64,000 nt of DNA from contig CAZTQN010000011.1 in NCBI GenBank assembly GCA_964615765.1, positions 1 to 64,000 on the forward strand, in the 5' to 3' direction. Source of the DNA: CAZTQN01 sp964615765. Its GTDB lineage: Bacteria; Planctomycetota; Phycisphaerae; Phycisphaerales; UBA1924. Below the pieces are notes generated by a model. The model searched no databases. It was not told the DNA's origin and saw only the letters and a program-made list of their open reading frames with translations. The position numbers and the translations under genes were made by a program. Below are positions 27,101-35,323 of the stretch, piece by piece (position 1 is the first letter of the stretch; the number at the start of each line of letters is the position of its first letter).

Positions 27101-28744
27101 CAGATGGAGATCGACCGCCAGATCGGCGACCTCCTGTTCAACCTCGAGAAGTACCCCGAGTGCCTGGAGGCCTACGCGCGCGTGCTCGCAGCCGGCGGCG
27201 CTGACCAGAGCAACATCGTCGTCAAGCGCGTCATCGAGGCCGAGATCCGCAGCGGCAAGGCCAAGGAGGCCCAGGCCCGCATCGCCGCGATGGGCAAGGC
27301 CGTCGAGCAGGACGCCACGCTCATGCTCCTCGACGCCGAGGCCGCCCTCGAACTCAAGGACAAGGCCCGCGCCCGCCAGATCTATGACGACGCCATCCGC
27401 CTGTTCCCCAAGAACGAGATCGTCTTCCTGAAGCGGGCCGACCTCAACCGCCCCGACCCGGCCATGGCCCGCGACGTCGAGGCCGACTATGAGCAGGTCC
27501 TCCGCCTGAACCCCGCCCAGATCGTCGCCCGCGTGCGTCTGGCCAACCTCTACCGCGAGCAGGGCCGCGTCGACGCCGCCGCCGAGCAGTTCAAGCGCGC
27601 CCTCGACCAGGCCCCCGGCGATTTCGAACTCCGGGCCACCTATATCGACCTGCAGTTCCAACGCGGCAAGATCGACGAGGCCGCCGCCGCCATCGACGAG
27701 ATCGTCCGCGCTCAGCCCGACAACCCCGCCGTCCTCTCCCGCGCCGCCATGCTCATGGCCCGCATCAACCGCTTCGACAAGGCCGCCGACTACCTCGCCC
27801 CCGTCTGGGCCAAGCAGCGCTCCCCCGAAGTCGCCTCCATGTACGCGACCTCCCTCCTCGCCAAGGAGCCGCCCGACCTGCAGACGGCCAACGTCGTCCT
27901 CGTCGCGCCCGAGAGCCAGGTCGACAAGAACGTCGGCCTCCGCATGCTCCGCGCCAAGTGGCACCGCCTCCAGCGCCGCATGAAGGAAGCCACCGACGAA
28001 GTCCTGGCCACCTACGCCATGGTCAACCACAACCGCCGCGACCAGGTCGTCCAGTTCCTCAGCGGCATGGAAGGCGTCTACGGCAAGCCCGAGGAGCGCC
28101 TCGCCGCCCTCGACCGCCTCGAACAGATCAAGCCCTTCAGCGAGTGGATGTCCCTCCAGACCGCGCTGCTCCGCAGCCGCGCCGGCGGCGACACCGCCCG
28201 CATCGCCGCCACCCTTACCGCCGTCGTTGAGAAGGCCGCCGACCCGACCCTCAAGGCCTCCATCTACGACATGCTCGGCGGGATGTCCTACGCCGCCCAG
28301 CGCTGGGAAGAAGCCCTCAACTACTTCAAGTCCGGCCTCGAAGTCGACCCCGAGAACCCCGCGCTCAACAACAACGCCGCCTTCGTTCTTTCCGCCAAAC
28401 TCAACCGCCCCGACGACGCCATGCCCTTCGCCCGCCGCGCCGTCAAGGGCAACCCCAACAACTCCTCCTTCTTCGACACCCTCGGCACAATCTTCCTCGC
28501 CAAGGGCGACCTGACCCAGGCCGCCGAATACCTGGCCAAGGCGATCAGCATCGCCTCCTCCGACGCCGAACGCGGCCCGGTGTTCATGCACCTGGCCCGC
28601 GTCCGCCTGGAACAGGGGGATCGGGCCGAGGCTCGCCGCCTGATCCAGCAGGCCGGTGAAATCTTCCGGGCCAACCCCGAGCTCGCCAAGCCCTACGAGG
28701 AGGACCTTAAGCAGCTCCGCCGTCGGATCGATGGAGTGGGATGA
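24155..28744 (+). CDS. Giant TPR-repeat protein of the exosortase/EPS locus
   Basis: A 1529-residue protein with a single N-terminal membrane anchor (FVAILAVVLVGLMGVTAFIA) followed by an almost continuous superhelix of TPR-like repeats, such as NLEAILRLADIEANQGNIPE, AYEINPNDPPTNKAFIRALV and DPENPALNNNAAFVLSAKL. Such proteins (PrsT-like) accompany EpsH exosortase loci and are thought to scaffold envelope assembly. The start is ATG 24155 with no strong Shine-Dalgarno. No stops or frame breaks occur over 4.6 kb. The long reading frame on the opposite strand is a GC-rich shadow. Confidence 0.87.
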   Translation: MAARVNTRFVAILAVVLVGLMGVTAFIAYQALQKSADDLIQAGDQAAQAGEWDKAVGFYAKAVNKDQRNAVWIERWLAAMQKITPKTRAAYQDQYAGQYLTALRAAIEADRTNVKVFERFLEERLKLTRLSGNALSNWEAFDRLVTESLKDFQGKDEDRKRLRRYQGIAKAGIVQTKADIKEDAVKAALTELEVALSADPKDWLCAVLASDMELTLAELARKRDDDQARTQMQAASKSRLEAFIRDHAPAPVPRFRLLVQEVADAARAYRESPQADKSPFPGPALLRERAPAVKTIVQELRALPADRVDPDATVNIAVLVLDAFTGLEPADPAWDAGKVSAELMELARKARPEDAASIDFAEASVLAARGKFEDADAIFKRIVAAPDLPLSLAGYRLIVDLRARALQASGEMLFTRWRQATTAEERTALQKRYEEVRADLASRIGETDPSMLAMDARGLMMRGDLAAARTAATRFNDLDNRQSLQMIMFEADLSARTGNTGRARQLYTEVLTQAPTNLEAILRLADIEANQGNIPEVTRLLQMATTIDPNNTQIREIRDRAKELQTGGNDPVLKALREAQLKAEGIEGDIPGALQIIRTALDQRPADPVLSLAAAQLLLRQGDRAEARRLITESMAIHTNDQRLIAASRSLEGDNNLEAQLGAIDNAPVTDLQKALARYEVYAKADQMDKARAELAKAKAIAPEDPLVVEALFQDAVRTANAEELDRLVKIAEQRNIDQLDGRLFQARRQIALKRYEDAAATLREALNKDRFNVLALRLLGLLLIDQRDFPAAADILKRAYEINPNDPPTNKAFIRALVLAGRTAEGLTVARDNEKRLGGDKEFAELLLQLESEAPGGNRQRAIEIRKTLAERNPDDITNKGQLAALLINESRFDEARPLIESLRTARPDDPAVLELDAGLKAASGDIPGAQKTFEEFIERQPEDKRSPRVFINAAAMLTRFGQIDAARALLDSGRKYQDPKQMEIDRQIGDLLFNLEKYPECLEAYARVLAAGGADQSNIVVKRVIEAEIRSGKAKEAQARIAAMGKAVEQDATLMLLDAEAALELKDKARARQIYDDAIRLFPKNEIVFLKRADLNRPDPAMARDVEADYEQVLRLNPAQIVARVRLANLYREQGRVDAAAEQFKRALDQAPGDFELRATYIDLQFQRGKIDEAAAAIDEIVRAQPDNPAVLSRAAMLMARINRFDKAADYLAPVWAKQRSPEVASMYATSLLAKEPPDLQTANVVLVAPESQVDKNVGLRMLRAKWHRLQRRMKEATDEVLATYAMVNHNRRDQVVQFLSGMEGVYGKPEERLAALDRLEQIKPFSEWMSLQTALLRSRAGGDTARIAATLTAVVEKAADPTLKASIYDMLGGMSYAAQRWEEALNYFKSGLEVDPENPALNNNAAFVLSAKLNRPDDAMPFARRAVKGNPNNSSFFDTLGTIFLAKGDLTQAAEYLAKAISIASSDAERGPVFMHLARVRLEQGDRAEARRLIQQAGEIFRANPELAKPYEEDLKQLRRRIDGVG

Positions 28745-28747
28745 GAG

Positions 28748-28760
28748 ACGACCGATAGCC
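28748..28760. promoter_or_regulatory. 13-nt sequence shared with the lipA/wza divergent region
   Basis: ACGACCGATAGCC recurs exactly at 19936-19948. Here it lies just after the TPR gene stop and 153 nt before the Wzc-like start. A common regulator or promoter element for two parts of the exopolysaccharide locus is possible but untested. Confidence 0.3.
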
Positions 28761-28913
28761 GCTTCACCCCGCACGGGCGTCGCGGCCCGCACCGATGATC
28801 CCCTTTGTTCCTCCTTGATCCCATTCCCCGTGCTCCCGTCCCCCCGTTCCTCACGCGCCACGCGCCCATGACCGCCGTGACCGCAGCGCGCCCCTGAGCC
28901 TTGGACCTTTCGC

Positions 28914-31121
28914 ATGTCGACCATCACACCTCCCGCCCGACCCAACCCGGCCCCCGCCTCGCGCGCACAACAGGCCCCCGCGCCCAGCAGCGGCGCGCTG
29001 GCCCTGGCCACGCTCGACCCGGTGCGCCTGCTCCGGCGCTACTACCCGTGGCTCATCGTCGCGGCGTTCATCGGCGCGGTCCTCGGCACCGCCGCCCACT
29101 TCGCCCTCGCACGCTTCCACCCCACCTACACCGCCACCGCCACCTTCGAATGCCGCGCGCCCGTGATCAACATCACGCAGGAAGGCGTCATGGGCGGCGG
29201 GGACGATCTATCGCGCTTCATGGCCACGCAGGCCGCCGTCATGGTCTCCTCCTCCGTGCTCGAGCCCGCCGTCCGCAACCCCGAACTCGAACGCTCCACC
29301 TGGGCCCGCCAGTTCGTCCGCAACGGCGCCTTCCAGCCGCGTGACGCCCAGGTCGCCCTCGCCAAGGAACTCGCGGCCCGCCCCGTGGCGCAGACGTCGC
29401 TGGTCCGCCTGAGCATGAGCTGGCGCGACCCGGACGCCGTCCGCACCGTCGTCGACGCCGTCGCCGACGCCTATCGCGAGTACTACCGCCAGAGCACCGT
29501 CTCCAGCGCCGCGTCGCGCCGCGACGTGCTCGACCGCCAGATCAAGGAAATCGACCGGCAGATCGCCGAGCGCAACGAGCGCCGCAACCGCCAGCTCGCC
29601 GAGCAGAAGGTCACCGACCTCCGCGAAGGCTCCACCGTCGAAGACCAGCGCGTCAACAAGCTCACCGACACCGTCGTCACGACCATGAAGGAACTGACGA
29701 CCACCCGCAGCCTGCTGCAGAACTACGAGCAGCGCCGCAACGAGAGCATCGTCGTCATCCTCCCCGACGACATCATCGAAGAAGTCAAGCGCGACCCCGT
29801 CGTCGGCTCGCTCGAAGGGCAGCTGGCCAACCTCCGCACCGACGAGGCCTCGCTGCTGAAGCAGGGCTACGGGCCGGAGCACCCGACCATTGTCGCCATC
29901 CGCGGGCGCATCCGGGCCACCGACGATGAGCGTGACAACGTCTCGCAGGCGACCGGCATCAAGCTCTTCGACGCCCAGATCGACCGCCTCCGCACCAGCG
30001 AGATCGCCCTGACCAACCAGCTCGCCGAAGCCAGCCGCGACCTGGAAGAAACCTCCAAGCGCAAGGAAGACCTCACGCGCCTGAGCGTGCTGCTCCAGCA
30101 GATCGACGAAGAGATCCAGCGCCTCTCGCAGGAGCGCGCCGACCTGATCTCCGCCCGCAACAACCAGGAAGCCCTCGCCGAGAACGACGTGTTCATGCGC
30201 GTTCAGCTCATCCAGCCGGCGCAGCGTCCCAACGAGATGGCCTTCCCCAAGCTCACCATCCTCCTGCCCCTCGGCGTGCTCCTGGTCACCGGCCTGGTCG
30301 CCGGCGTGCTGGTGCTCCGCGAGATCCTCGACCAGCGCGTCAAGGGCCCGGCCGACGTCGCCCTCATCCCGCGCATGCGCGTCCTGGGCATGATCCCCGA
30401 AGCCAGCGAGGACCCCGTCAAGGCGGCCAACCTCGAAACCGCCTTCCGCGACGCCCCGACCGGCGCCGTCAGCGAGTCCTTCCGCCAGCTCCGGGCCCCG
30501 CTCACCAAGGCGATGGATCAGGCCGGCTTCCGCTCCGTCCTAGTGCAGGCCGGCATGCCCGGCTCCGGCGCGACCACCGTCGTCACCAACCTCGCGCTCG
30601 CCTGCGCCGGCGCGGGCGAACGCGTCCTGGTCATCGACGGCAACCTGCGCCGCCCCGCCGTGCACCGCGTCTTCGGCCTGCCCGACGGCCCCGGCCTTGG
30701 CGACTGCCTCGCCGGCCAGTCCGACCTGGCCCAGGCCATCACCGCCACCCGCACGCCCGGGCTCTCCGTCCTGCCCGCCGGCACCGCCGCCAACCGCATG
30801 CTCCCCGAGCGCCTCAGCAGCGAGACCATGTCCCGCCTGCTCGCCGACGCCAGCGCCAACTTCGACCGCGTCATCATCGACGCGCCCCCGATGATCGTCG
30901 CCGGCGACGGCATGGCCATCGCCAACCGCTGCGACGCCACCGTGCTCGTCGTCCGTGCCCTCTCCGAAAAACGCGGCCTGGTCAACCGCCTCCGCGGTCA
31001 GCTCGCCGAGTCCCGCGCCGAGTTCCTCGGCGTCGTCGTCAACGCCGTCCGCTCCAGCGCCGGCGGGTACTTCAAGGGCAACATCCGCGCCACCCACGAA
31101 TACCAGACCCAGTCCAAGTAA
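28914..31121 (+). CDS. Wzc-like chain-length determinant with a degenerate BY-kinase domain
   Basis: A 735-residue polysaccharide co-polymerase. An N-terminal Wzz segment with two membrane helices (about 42-65 and 440-465) flanks a long coiled coil (IKEIDRQIAERNERRN and similar). The C-terminal 200 residues have the CapB/BY-kinase fold. However, the Walker A reads GMPGSGATTVV, with Ala553 where Lys is expected; the Walker A' reads VIDGNLRRP, with Asn in place of the second Asp; Walker B (RVIIDAPP) is intact. The C-terminal tail has few tyrosines. It therefore may not autophosphorylate. It would regulate chain length and export with the Wza-like lipoprotein. Confidence 0.87.
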   Translation: MSTITPPARPNPAPASRAQQAPAPSSGALALATLDPVRLLRRYYPWLIVAAFIGAVLGTAAHFALARFHPTYTATATFECRAPVINITQEGVMGGGDDLSRFMATQAAVMVSSSVLEPAVRNPELERSTWARQFVRNGAFQPRDAQVALAKELAARPVAQTSLVRLSMSWRDPDAVRTVVDAVADAYREYYRQSTVSSAASRRDVLDRQIKEIDRQIAERNERRNRQLAEQKVTDLREGSTVEDQRVNKLTDTVVTTMKELTTTRSLLQNYEQRRNESIVVILPDDIIEEVKRDPVVGSLEGQLANLRTDEASLLKQGYGPEHPTIVAIRGRIRATDDERDNVSQATGIKLFDAQIDRLRTSEIALTNQLAEASRDLEETSKRKEDLTRLSVLLQQIDEEIQRLSQERADLISARNNQEALAENDVFMRVQLIQPAQRPNEMAFPKLTILLPLGVLLVTGLVAGVLVLREILDQRVKGPADVALIPRMRVLGMIPEASEDPVKAANLETAFRDAPTGAVSESFRQLRAPLTKAMDQAGFRSVLVQAGMPGSGATTVVTNLALACAGAGERVLVIDGNLRRPAVHRVFGLPDGPGLGDCLAGQSDLAQAITATRTPGLSVLPAGTAANRMLPERLSSETMSRLLADASANFDRVIIDAPPMIVAGDGMAIANRCDATVLVVRALSEKRGLVNRLRGQLAESRAEFLGVVVNAVRSSAGGYFKGNIRATHEYQTQSK

Positions 31122-31196
31122 CCCGCCACACCTCCACCCCGGCCACGTCGCCGGCACACCGCGCACGTTCCACCAGCGCCCAGGGAGACTCTTCGC

Positions 31197-32258
31197 GTGG
31201 CGGGCCGCACCCTTCACCCCCTTCTCGCACCAACCCCCGACCACGCGGACGCCCCGCGCCCGCGCCGCGTCCTGGTCACCGGCGGCGCCGGTTTCGTCGG
31301 CTCACACCTCACCGACCGCCTCCTCGCCCGCGGCGACCACGTCACCGTCATCGACAACCTCTCCACCGGCCGCCGCGACAACCTCCCCGCCGAGCACCCA
31401 CGCCTCCGCTTCATCGAGGCCGAACTCTCCAGCGCCCTCAGCGCCCTGGGCCTCGGCGAGCGCTTCGACCAGATCTACCACCTCGCCGCCGCCGTCGGCG
31501 TCCGCCTGGTCGTCGACGACCCCATCGCCTGCATCGAAACCAACATCGTCGGCACCATCGACCTGCTCCGCTTCGCCCTCACCCACGGGCACGGCGCCCG
31601 CCCCGCCCCCACCCTCGTCGCCTCCTCCAGCGAGGTCTACGGCAAGTCCGACCGCGCCCCCTTCAGCGAAGACGACGACACCGTCTACGGCCCCACCACC
31701 CGCTCCCGCTGGTCCTACGCCGCCAGCAAGGCCATCGACGAACACCTCGCCCTCGCCCACTTCGCCAAGCACGCTCTCCCCGCCGTCGTCGTCCGCCTGT
31801 TCAACACCGTCGGCCCACGCCAGGTCGGGTCCTACGGCATGGTCCTGCCCAACTTCGTTGCGTCCGCCCTCGCCGGGCGCGATCTCGAAGTCTTCGGCGA
31901 CGGCCGCCAGTCCCGCTGCTTCTGCGATGTCCGCGACGTCGTTTCCGCCATGACCGCCCTGCTCGACCGCCCCGAGTGCGCCGGCCGCGTCTTCAACGTC
32001 GGCTCCGACCGCGCCCTCTCCATCGACGCCCTCGCCCGCCTGGTCATCGCCACCCTCGGCTCACCCTCCCGCGTCCGGGTCGTCCCGTACGAACAGGCCT
32101 ACGGCCCCGGGTTTGAAGATCTCAAAAAGCGCGAGCCCGACCTCACCCGCATCCGCTCGGCGATCGGCTACACGCCAACAATCTCCCTCGAACAGACGAT
32201 CCGGGATATCGCCGGCGCCATGTCGCGCCCCGGGCCTTCGCGGGAGCCTGTGTGCTAA
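31197..32258 (+). CDS. NAD-dependent nucleotide-sugar epimerase/decarboxylase
   Basis: A 353-residue short-chain dehydrogenase/reductase acting on UDP-sugars. The start is GTG 31197 with AGGGAG at 31182-31187. The Rossmann motif is TGGAGFVGSHL near residue 28; the catalytic residues are Ser in ASSSEVYG and Tyr-x3-Lys in SYAASKAIDEHL. The overall sequence most resembles UDP-glucuronate decarboxylase or UDP-glucose 4-epimerase groups; I cannot decide which. It would supply sugar precursors for the polysaccharide. Its stop overlaps the start of the WecA-like gene. Confidence 0.88.
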   Translation: MAGRTLHPLLAPTPDHADAPRPRRVLVTGGAGFVGSHLTDRLLARGDHVTVIDNLSTGRRDNLPAEHPRLRFIEAELSSALSALGLGERFDQIYHLAAAVGVRLVVDDPIACIETNIVGTIDLLRFALTHGHGARPAPTLVASSSEVYGKSDRAPFSEDDDTVYGPTTRSRWSYAASKAIDEHLALAHFAKHALPAVVVRLFNTVGPRQVGSYGMVLPNFVASALAGRDLEVFGDGRQSRCFCDVRDVVSAMTALLDRPECAGRVFNVGSDRALSIDALARLVIATLGSPSRVRVVPYEQAYGPGFEDLKKREPDLTRIRSAIGYTPTISLEQTIRDIAGAMSRPGPSREPVC

Positions 32259-33775
32259 GCCTCGCCCAGTCCAACCCTTTCCTGATCCCGTCCGGCACCG
32301 CCGCGCATTCCGCCGGGCCCCAGGTCGCGCCCGAGCTCGCCCGCGAGATCACCGCCCTGCAGGACCAGGCCCGCGCCCTGAGCGACCGCGCCGCCGAACT
32401 CGCCGCCCACGCCGGCATCGGCCCCGCCGCCACCACCCGACTCGACATCTTCCACAGCTACATGGGCGTCCTCATCGTCGCCTTCCTCATCACCCTTCTG
32501 GTCACGCCGGTGATGCGGGGCCTCGCCATCCGTCACGGCGTCGTCGACCGCCCGAAGGAAGCCCGCAAGGTCCACCGCATCCCCATCGCGTACCTCGGCG
32601 GGGTCGGCGTCTATCTCGGCATCCTCGGGGCCGTCTTCTTCGCCTACGCCACGCCCTTCCACGGCTTGGTCGAACTTCACCCGAGCGCCAAACGCCCCGA
32701 CGAACTCGCCGCCATCCTCCCGCTCAGCGTGCTCATCGGCATGACCGTCATCATGCTCTGCGGGCTCATCGACGACGTCGTCGGGCTCGACCCGCGCCTC
32801 AAGATCGTCGGCATCCTCTTCGCCTCCGCCGCCCTCGCCGCGACGGACGTCGGCGTCAAGGTCGCCGCAGGCCTGCTCGTCCCCATCGCGCACTCGCTGG
32901 GCATCCCCGTCTCCCCCATCCCCGGCGGCGAGACCATCCTCATCCACCTCCCCGGCCCCATCCCTGATATCGACGTCGTCTACTGGATCGGCACCGGCGT
33001 CATCGCCTTCTTCGTCCTCGGCGCCACCAACGCCAGCAACCTCATCGACGGGCTCGACGGCCTGCTCTCCGGCGTCACCGCCATCGCCAACGCCGGCCTG
33101 CTGGTCATCGCCCTCACACTCGCCGTCATGGACGACGGCCCGCGCGACTCCTCCCGCCTGATCCTCTGCCTCGCCGTCCTCGGCGCCTGCCTCGGCTTCC
33201 TCCCCCACAACTTCAACCCCGCCAACATCTTCCTGGGCGACACCGGCTCGCTCCTCTTGGGCTACTGCACCATCGTCGTCATCCTGATGCTGGGCGACAC
33301 CGGCAAGACGCACCTGGTCCTCGCCGGGCTGGTCATCTACGCCATCCCGATCATCGACACCTCGCTGGCCATCATCCGGCGCAAGGTCTCCGGCAAGCGC
33401 ATCTCCGACGCCGACGACCAGCACCTGCACCACATGCTCAAGCGCGCCCTGGGCGTCAAGGGCGCGGTGCTCACGCTGTACGCGATCGGCGGCTCGTTCG
33501 CGCTCCTGGGCGTGCTCATGAGCGAAGGCCGCCAGCGCGTCATCTACGCCCTGGCGATGATCGTCGCGGCGTTCATCGGCGTGACCGCGTTCAAGATCGC
33601 CCGCAAGAGCGCGATCGAAGCCGCCATGGCCGCCGCCGAAGCCGAACGCGAACGCCGCGCTCAGGCCGATCTCCTGGGCGAAGCCAGCGCCAGCGTCCGC
33701 GTCGCCCCCTCGGCCGTTGCCGCCACCCCGGCCCCGGCCCCGGCCGCGCCCGCCCCGGCGACCCAGACGGCCTGA
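32252..33775 (+). CDS. WecA/MraY-family undecaprenyl-phosphate sugar-1-phosphate transferase
   Basis: A 507-residue membrane enzyme that loads the first sugar phosphate onto undecaprenyl phosphate. GTG 32252 overlaps the previous gene; GGGAG is 5 nt upstream. Family motifs: PKEARKVHRIPIAYLGG, the Asp pair in CGLIDDVVGLDPR, the substrate loop NASNLIDGLDGLLSG, FLGDTGSLLLG and DQHLHHML. There are about eleven membrane helices. An N-terminal hydrophilic segment of about 60 residues and an Ala/Pro-rich C-terminal tail exceed the family core. Context places it as the initiating transferase of the exopolysaccharide locus. Confidence 0.9.
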   Translation: MLSLAQSNPFLIPSGTAAHSAGPQVAPELAREITALQDQARALSDRAAELAAHAGIGPAATTRLDIFHSYMGVLIVAFLITLLVTPVMRGLAIRHGVVDRPKEARKVHRIPIAYLGGVGVYLGILGAVFFAYATPFHGLVELHPSAKRPDELAAILPLSVLIGMTVIMLCGLIDDVVGLDPRLKIVGILFASAALAATDVGVKVAAGLLVPIAHSLGIPVSPIPGGETILIHLPGPIPDIDVVYWIGTGVIAFFVLGATNASNLIDGLDGLLSGVTAIANAGLLVIALTLAVMDDGPRDSSRLILCLAVLGACLGFLPHNFNPANIFLGDTGSLLLGYCTIVVILMLGDTGKTHLVLAGLVIYAIPIIDTSLAIIRRKVSGKRISDADDQHLHHMLKRALGVKGAVLTLYAIGGSFALLGVLMSEGRQRVIYALAMIVAAFIGVTAFKIARKSAIEAAMAAAEAERERRAQADLLGEASASVRVAPSAVAATPAPAPAAPAPATQTA

Positions 33776-33829
33776 GCCCGATCGCCACGATCCACACCCG
33801 CGCACCCGAAGCCCGCGCCGCCGGGCCCG

Positions 33830-33835
33830 TATACT
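33830..33835 (+). promoter_or_regulatory. -10 element positioned for leaderless transcription of parA
   Basis: TATACT ends 7 nt before the ATG at 33843, so a transcript initiated at the normal distance would begin at or next to the start codon. No Shine-Dalgarno precedes the ATG. The same hexamer is found before tRNA-Ser. Confidence 0.45.
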
Positions 33836-33842
33836 CGCCGCG

Positions 33843-34832
33843 ATGTCTGCCGCTCGCGACAACGCACGCTCTTCCGCCCGCACCGCCGCCGCCGGGGGCG
33901 CCCGCACGCCGCGCGTCATCGCGCTGATGAACCAGAAAGGCGGCGTGGGCAAGACCACCACGACCGTCAACCTCGCCGCCGCCATCGCCGAAGCCGGCAA
34001 GCGCGTCTTGGTGATCGACCTCGACCCGCAGGCGCACGCGACGCTGCACCTGGGCGTCGACCCGGCCGGCGCCGGCAACGCCGAGACCGACGCCGGCGCC
34101 GAGGCCGCCGCCTCGCCGTCGATCTACGACCTTCTGCTGAACCCCGCGCTCGACGCCGCCAGCGCCCTCCGCCCCGCGCGCGACAACCTGCACGTCCTCG
34201 CGGCTGAGACCGACCTCGCCGCGCTCGAGACCGAACTCTCCGACCTCGAACCCGCCGACCGCGTCGGGCGTCTCCGCCGCGTCCTGGGCACGCTCGCCGA
34301 CCGCTTCGACATCGTGCTGATCGACTGCCCGCCGTCGCTGGGCGTGTTGACGCTCAACGGCCTGGCCGCCGCCGACGAGGTCGTGATCCCGATGCAGGCC
34401 CACTTCCTCGCGCTGCAGGGCGTGGGCAAACTGCTCGAGACCGTGGGCATGGTCCGCTCGGGCCTGAACCCCGCACTCCGCGTCAGCGCCGTAGTCGTGT
34501 GCATGTTCGACGCGCAGACGACGCACTCGCGTGAAGTCGTCGACGATCTCCGCTCGTTCCTCGCGCAAACGCCCGAGGATGCCGACCTCGCCGGGGCCTG
34601 GCAGGGCGCCGTCGTGCTCGACCCGCCCATCCGCCGCAACATCAAACTCGCCGAGTGCCCGAGTTTCGGCAAGACCATCCTGGACTACGCCCCGTGGTGC
34701 CCGGGCGCGCTGGACTACCGCGCCGTCGCCCAAGCCTTGCTCGACCTCGCCGGCGACAGCGCTCCGGCCAAGCCCGCGCCCGCCGTCCAGACCGCCCGCG
34801 GCGGGCGCTCCGCCGCCCGCGCCCGCGCATGA
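33843..34832 (+). CDS. parA: ParA/Soj-family ATPase
   Basis: A 329-residue deviant-Walker ATPase. The motif KGGVGKTTTTVNLA at about residue 32, VLVIDLDPQAHAT (Walker A') and IVLIDCPPSLGVL (Walker B) are intact. Family members segregate chromosomes or position large complexes. A 15-25 residue Ala/Glu/Asp-rich insertion follows the HLGVDP segment. There is no adjacent parB, so a chromosome-segregation role is not certain; orphan ParA-like proteins also position other cargo. The gene overlaps the VanZ-like gene by ATGA. Confidence 0.88.
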   Translation: MSAARDNARSSARTAAAGGARTPRVIALMNQKGGVGKTTTTVNLAAAIAEAGKRVLVIDLDPQAHATLHLGVDPAGAGNAETDAGAEAAASPSIYDLLLNPALDAASALRPARDNLHVLAAETDLAALETELSDLEPADRVGRLRRVLGTLADRFDIVLIDCPPSLGVLTLNGLAAADEVVIPMQAHFLALQGVGKLLETVGMVRSGLNPALRVSAVVVCMFDAQTTHSREVVDDLRSFLAQTPEDADLAGAWQGAVVLDPPIRRNIKLAECPSFGKTILDYAPWCPGALDYRAVAQALLDLAGDSAPAKPAPAVQTARGGRSAARARA

Positions 34833-35266
34833 CACGCCTGGCCACGCTGCTCTCCGCCACGCGCCTCTGGCGCCCGGTCTTTTTCGCCTACGCCGCGCTC
34901 CTGTTCGTCGGCACGCACTGGCCCGCGCTCCGCGTCGACGTCCCCGGCGTCGAGCGCCCCGACCTCATCGTCCACCTGCTGGTCTTTGGCCTCTGGGGCG
35001 TGCTGTTCACGCTCACCGCCTTCGCCGGCCCGCCCGGCCGCCCGCGCGCCTTCGCCATCGCCCTCCTCCTGGGCCTCGTCTACGCCGCCATCGACGAAGG
35101 CCTGCAGGCCATCCCCGCGCTCAAGCGCAACGCCGCCCTCGACGACTACGCCGCCAACAGCCTCGGCCTCCTGCTCGGCATGAGCGCCGCTTCACTCGCG
35201 GCCCGCCTTGCGCAGCGCCGCGCCGCGGCATCATCTCCCGCCCGCTCATCATCCGCCCCGCGCTAA
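34829..35266 (+). CDS. VanZ-family membrane protein
   Basis: A 145-residue protein with four predicted membrane helices and the VanZ-like signature: an Asp/His-containing first loop (THWPALRVDVPG), PDLIVHLLVFGLWG and AIDEGLQAIPALKRNAALDD before the last helix. VanZ relatives confer low-level teicoplanin resistance in enterococci and are frequent near exosortase/exopolysaccharide loci, but their biochemical role is unknown. It is translationally coupled to ParA through an ATGA overlap. The C-terminus is a short Ala/Ser/Arg tail. Confidence 0.82.
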   Translation: MTRLATLLSATRLWRPVFFAYAALLFVGTHWPALRVDVPGVERPDLIVHLLVFGLWGVLFTLTAFAGPPGRPRAFAIALLLGLVYAAIDEGLQAIPALKRNAALDDYAANSLGLLLGMSAASLAARLAQRRAAASSPARSSSAPR

Positions 35267-35323
35267 CCTCCGCGGCCGCCCGATCGTACATCCCGCGCCG
35301 TCTCGCCCGACCAAGGACCCGCC

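Noticed and set aside
22826..29011. A 2061-codon open frame on the minus strand opposite the TPR gene
   Set aside because: It is the high-GC antisense shadow of the exosortase, EpsI-like and TPR genes; it shows no family motifs and the plus-strand proteins are clearly recognisable.
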